A DNA stretch of 12,954 bases, from positions 1 through 12,954 of the forward strand of contig URCY01000053.1 in NCBI GenBank assembly GCA_900546415.1. The letters are read 5' to 3'. The DNA is from an uncultured Eubacteriales bacterium (lineage in GTDB: Bacteria; Bacillota; Clostridia; Oscillospirales; Oscillospiraceae). Position numbers and translations under genes: made by a program. The notes under the pieces were generated by a model. The model saw only the letters and a program-made list of their open reading frames with translations. It was not told where the DNA came from and did no database searches. Positions 12,755-12,954 of the stretch are shown piece after piece (position 1 is the first letter of the stretch; every line of letters starts with the position of its first letter).

Positions 12755-12954
12755 GGAAACCTCTGAAACAATCGGCTGCGGCGCTCAGTAGGTCTTTTTC
12801 CCCAACTTTTCGGTTTGAAAATCATGGGAACCTCTGAACCAATCGGCTGCGGCGCTCAGTGGGTCTTTTGTCCCAGCTGATCGGTTTGAAAATCATGGAA
12901 ACCTCTGAATCAATCGGCTGCGGCGCTCAGCGGGTCTTTTGTCCCAGCTTATCG
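12755..12954 (+). repeat. Tandem array of the dispersed element's left arm (units E, F, G), cut by window edge
   Basis: Three direct copies of the 71-base left arm follow each other without gaps: 12755-12825, 12826-12896 and 12897-12954 (the last incomplete). Each starts GGAAACCTCTGA or GGGAACCTCTGA and has the core CGGCTGCGGCGCTCAG; the two complete units end GGTTTGAAAATCAT. Unit E carries the variant CCCCAACTT, units F and G carry GTCCCAGCT. The right arm, if present, is outside the window. A minus-strand reading frame over this array (to 12825) is repeat read-through and not a gene. Confidence 0.88.

Overview
The window comes from a GC-rich, spore-forming Firmicute. Third codon positions are strongly biased to G/C, there is a spoIIR sporulation gene, and the gene order gdpP-rplI-dnaB and the block tilS-hpt-ftsH are both typical of Firmicutes. 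A high-GC Clostridia lineage such as Oscillospiraceae fits best, but this is inference from content and style, not a match to a named genome. All ten recognised genes lie on the + strand, and nearly all are housekeeping genes.

Layout. (1) 1-2179: the end of a repeat element, then a DUF1015 gene overlapping ispE (isoprenoid precursor synthesis). (2) 2189-2855: a terminator-like hairpin that runs into the start codon of spoIIR. (3) 2856-3181: no gene; it holds a promoter-like sequence, one and a half copies of a dispersed repeat, and a hairpin. (4) 3182-4683: trmK overlapping a Nif3-family gene. (5) 4684-4943: no gene; it holds a strong extended -10 promoter and a complete repeat element in the opposite orientation. 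(6) 4944-12622: a tight run of gdpP (c-di-AMP hydrolysis), rplI (ribosomal protein L9), dnaB (replicative helicase), tilS (tRNA-Ile lysidine synthetase), hpt (purine salvage) and ftsH (membrane protease), with gaps of 0-33 bases or short overlaps. (7) 12623-12954: no gene; it holds a GC-rich hairpin, a promoter-like sequence and a tandem array of the repeat arm running off the window.

The least explained part is the dispersed repeat. It is a roughly 150-160 bp element whose two arms are imperfect inverted copies of each other, like a miniature inverted-repeat element. It occurs in four intergenic places. One copy (4770-4919) is flanked by a perfect 5-bp direct duplication and lies between the gdpP promoter and its ribosome binding site. 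At two other places the left arm alone is repeated in tandem with a 71-bp period, starting just after a TATACT box. A second point of interest is the spoIIR start: a sporulation-type promoter may lie inside the terminator hairpin, so that read-through and forespore transcripts would have different leaders.
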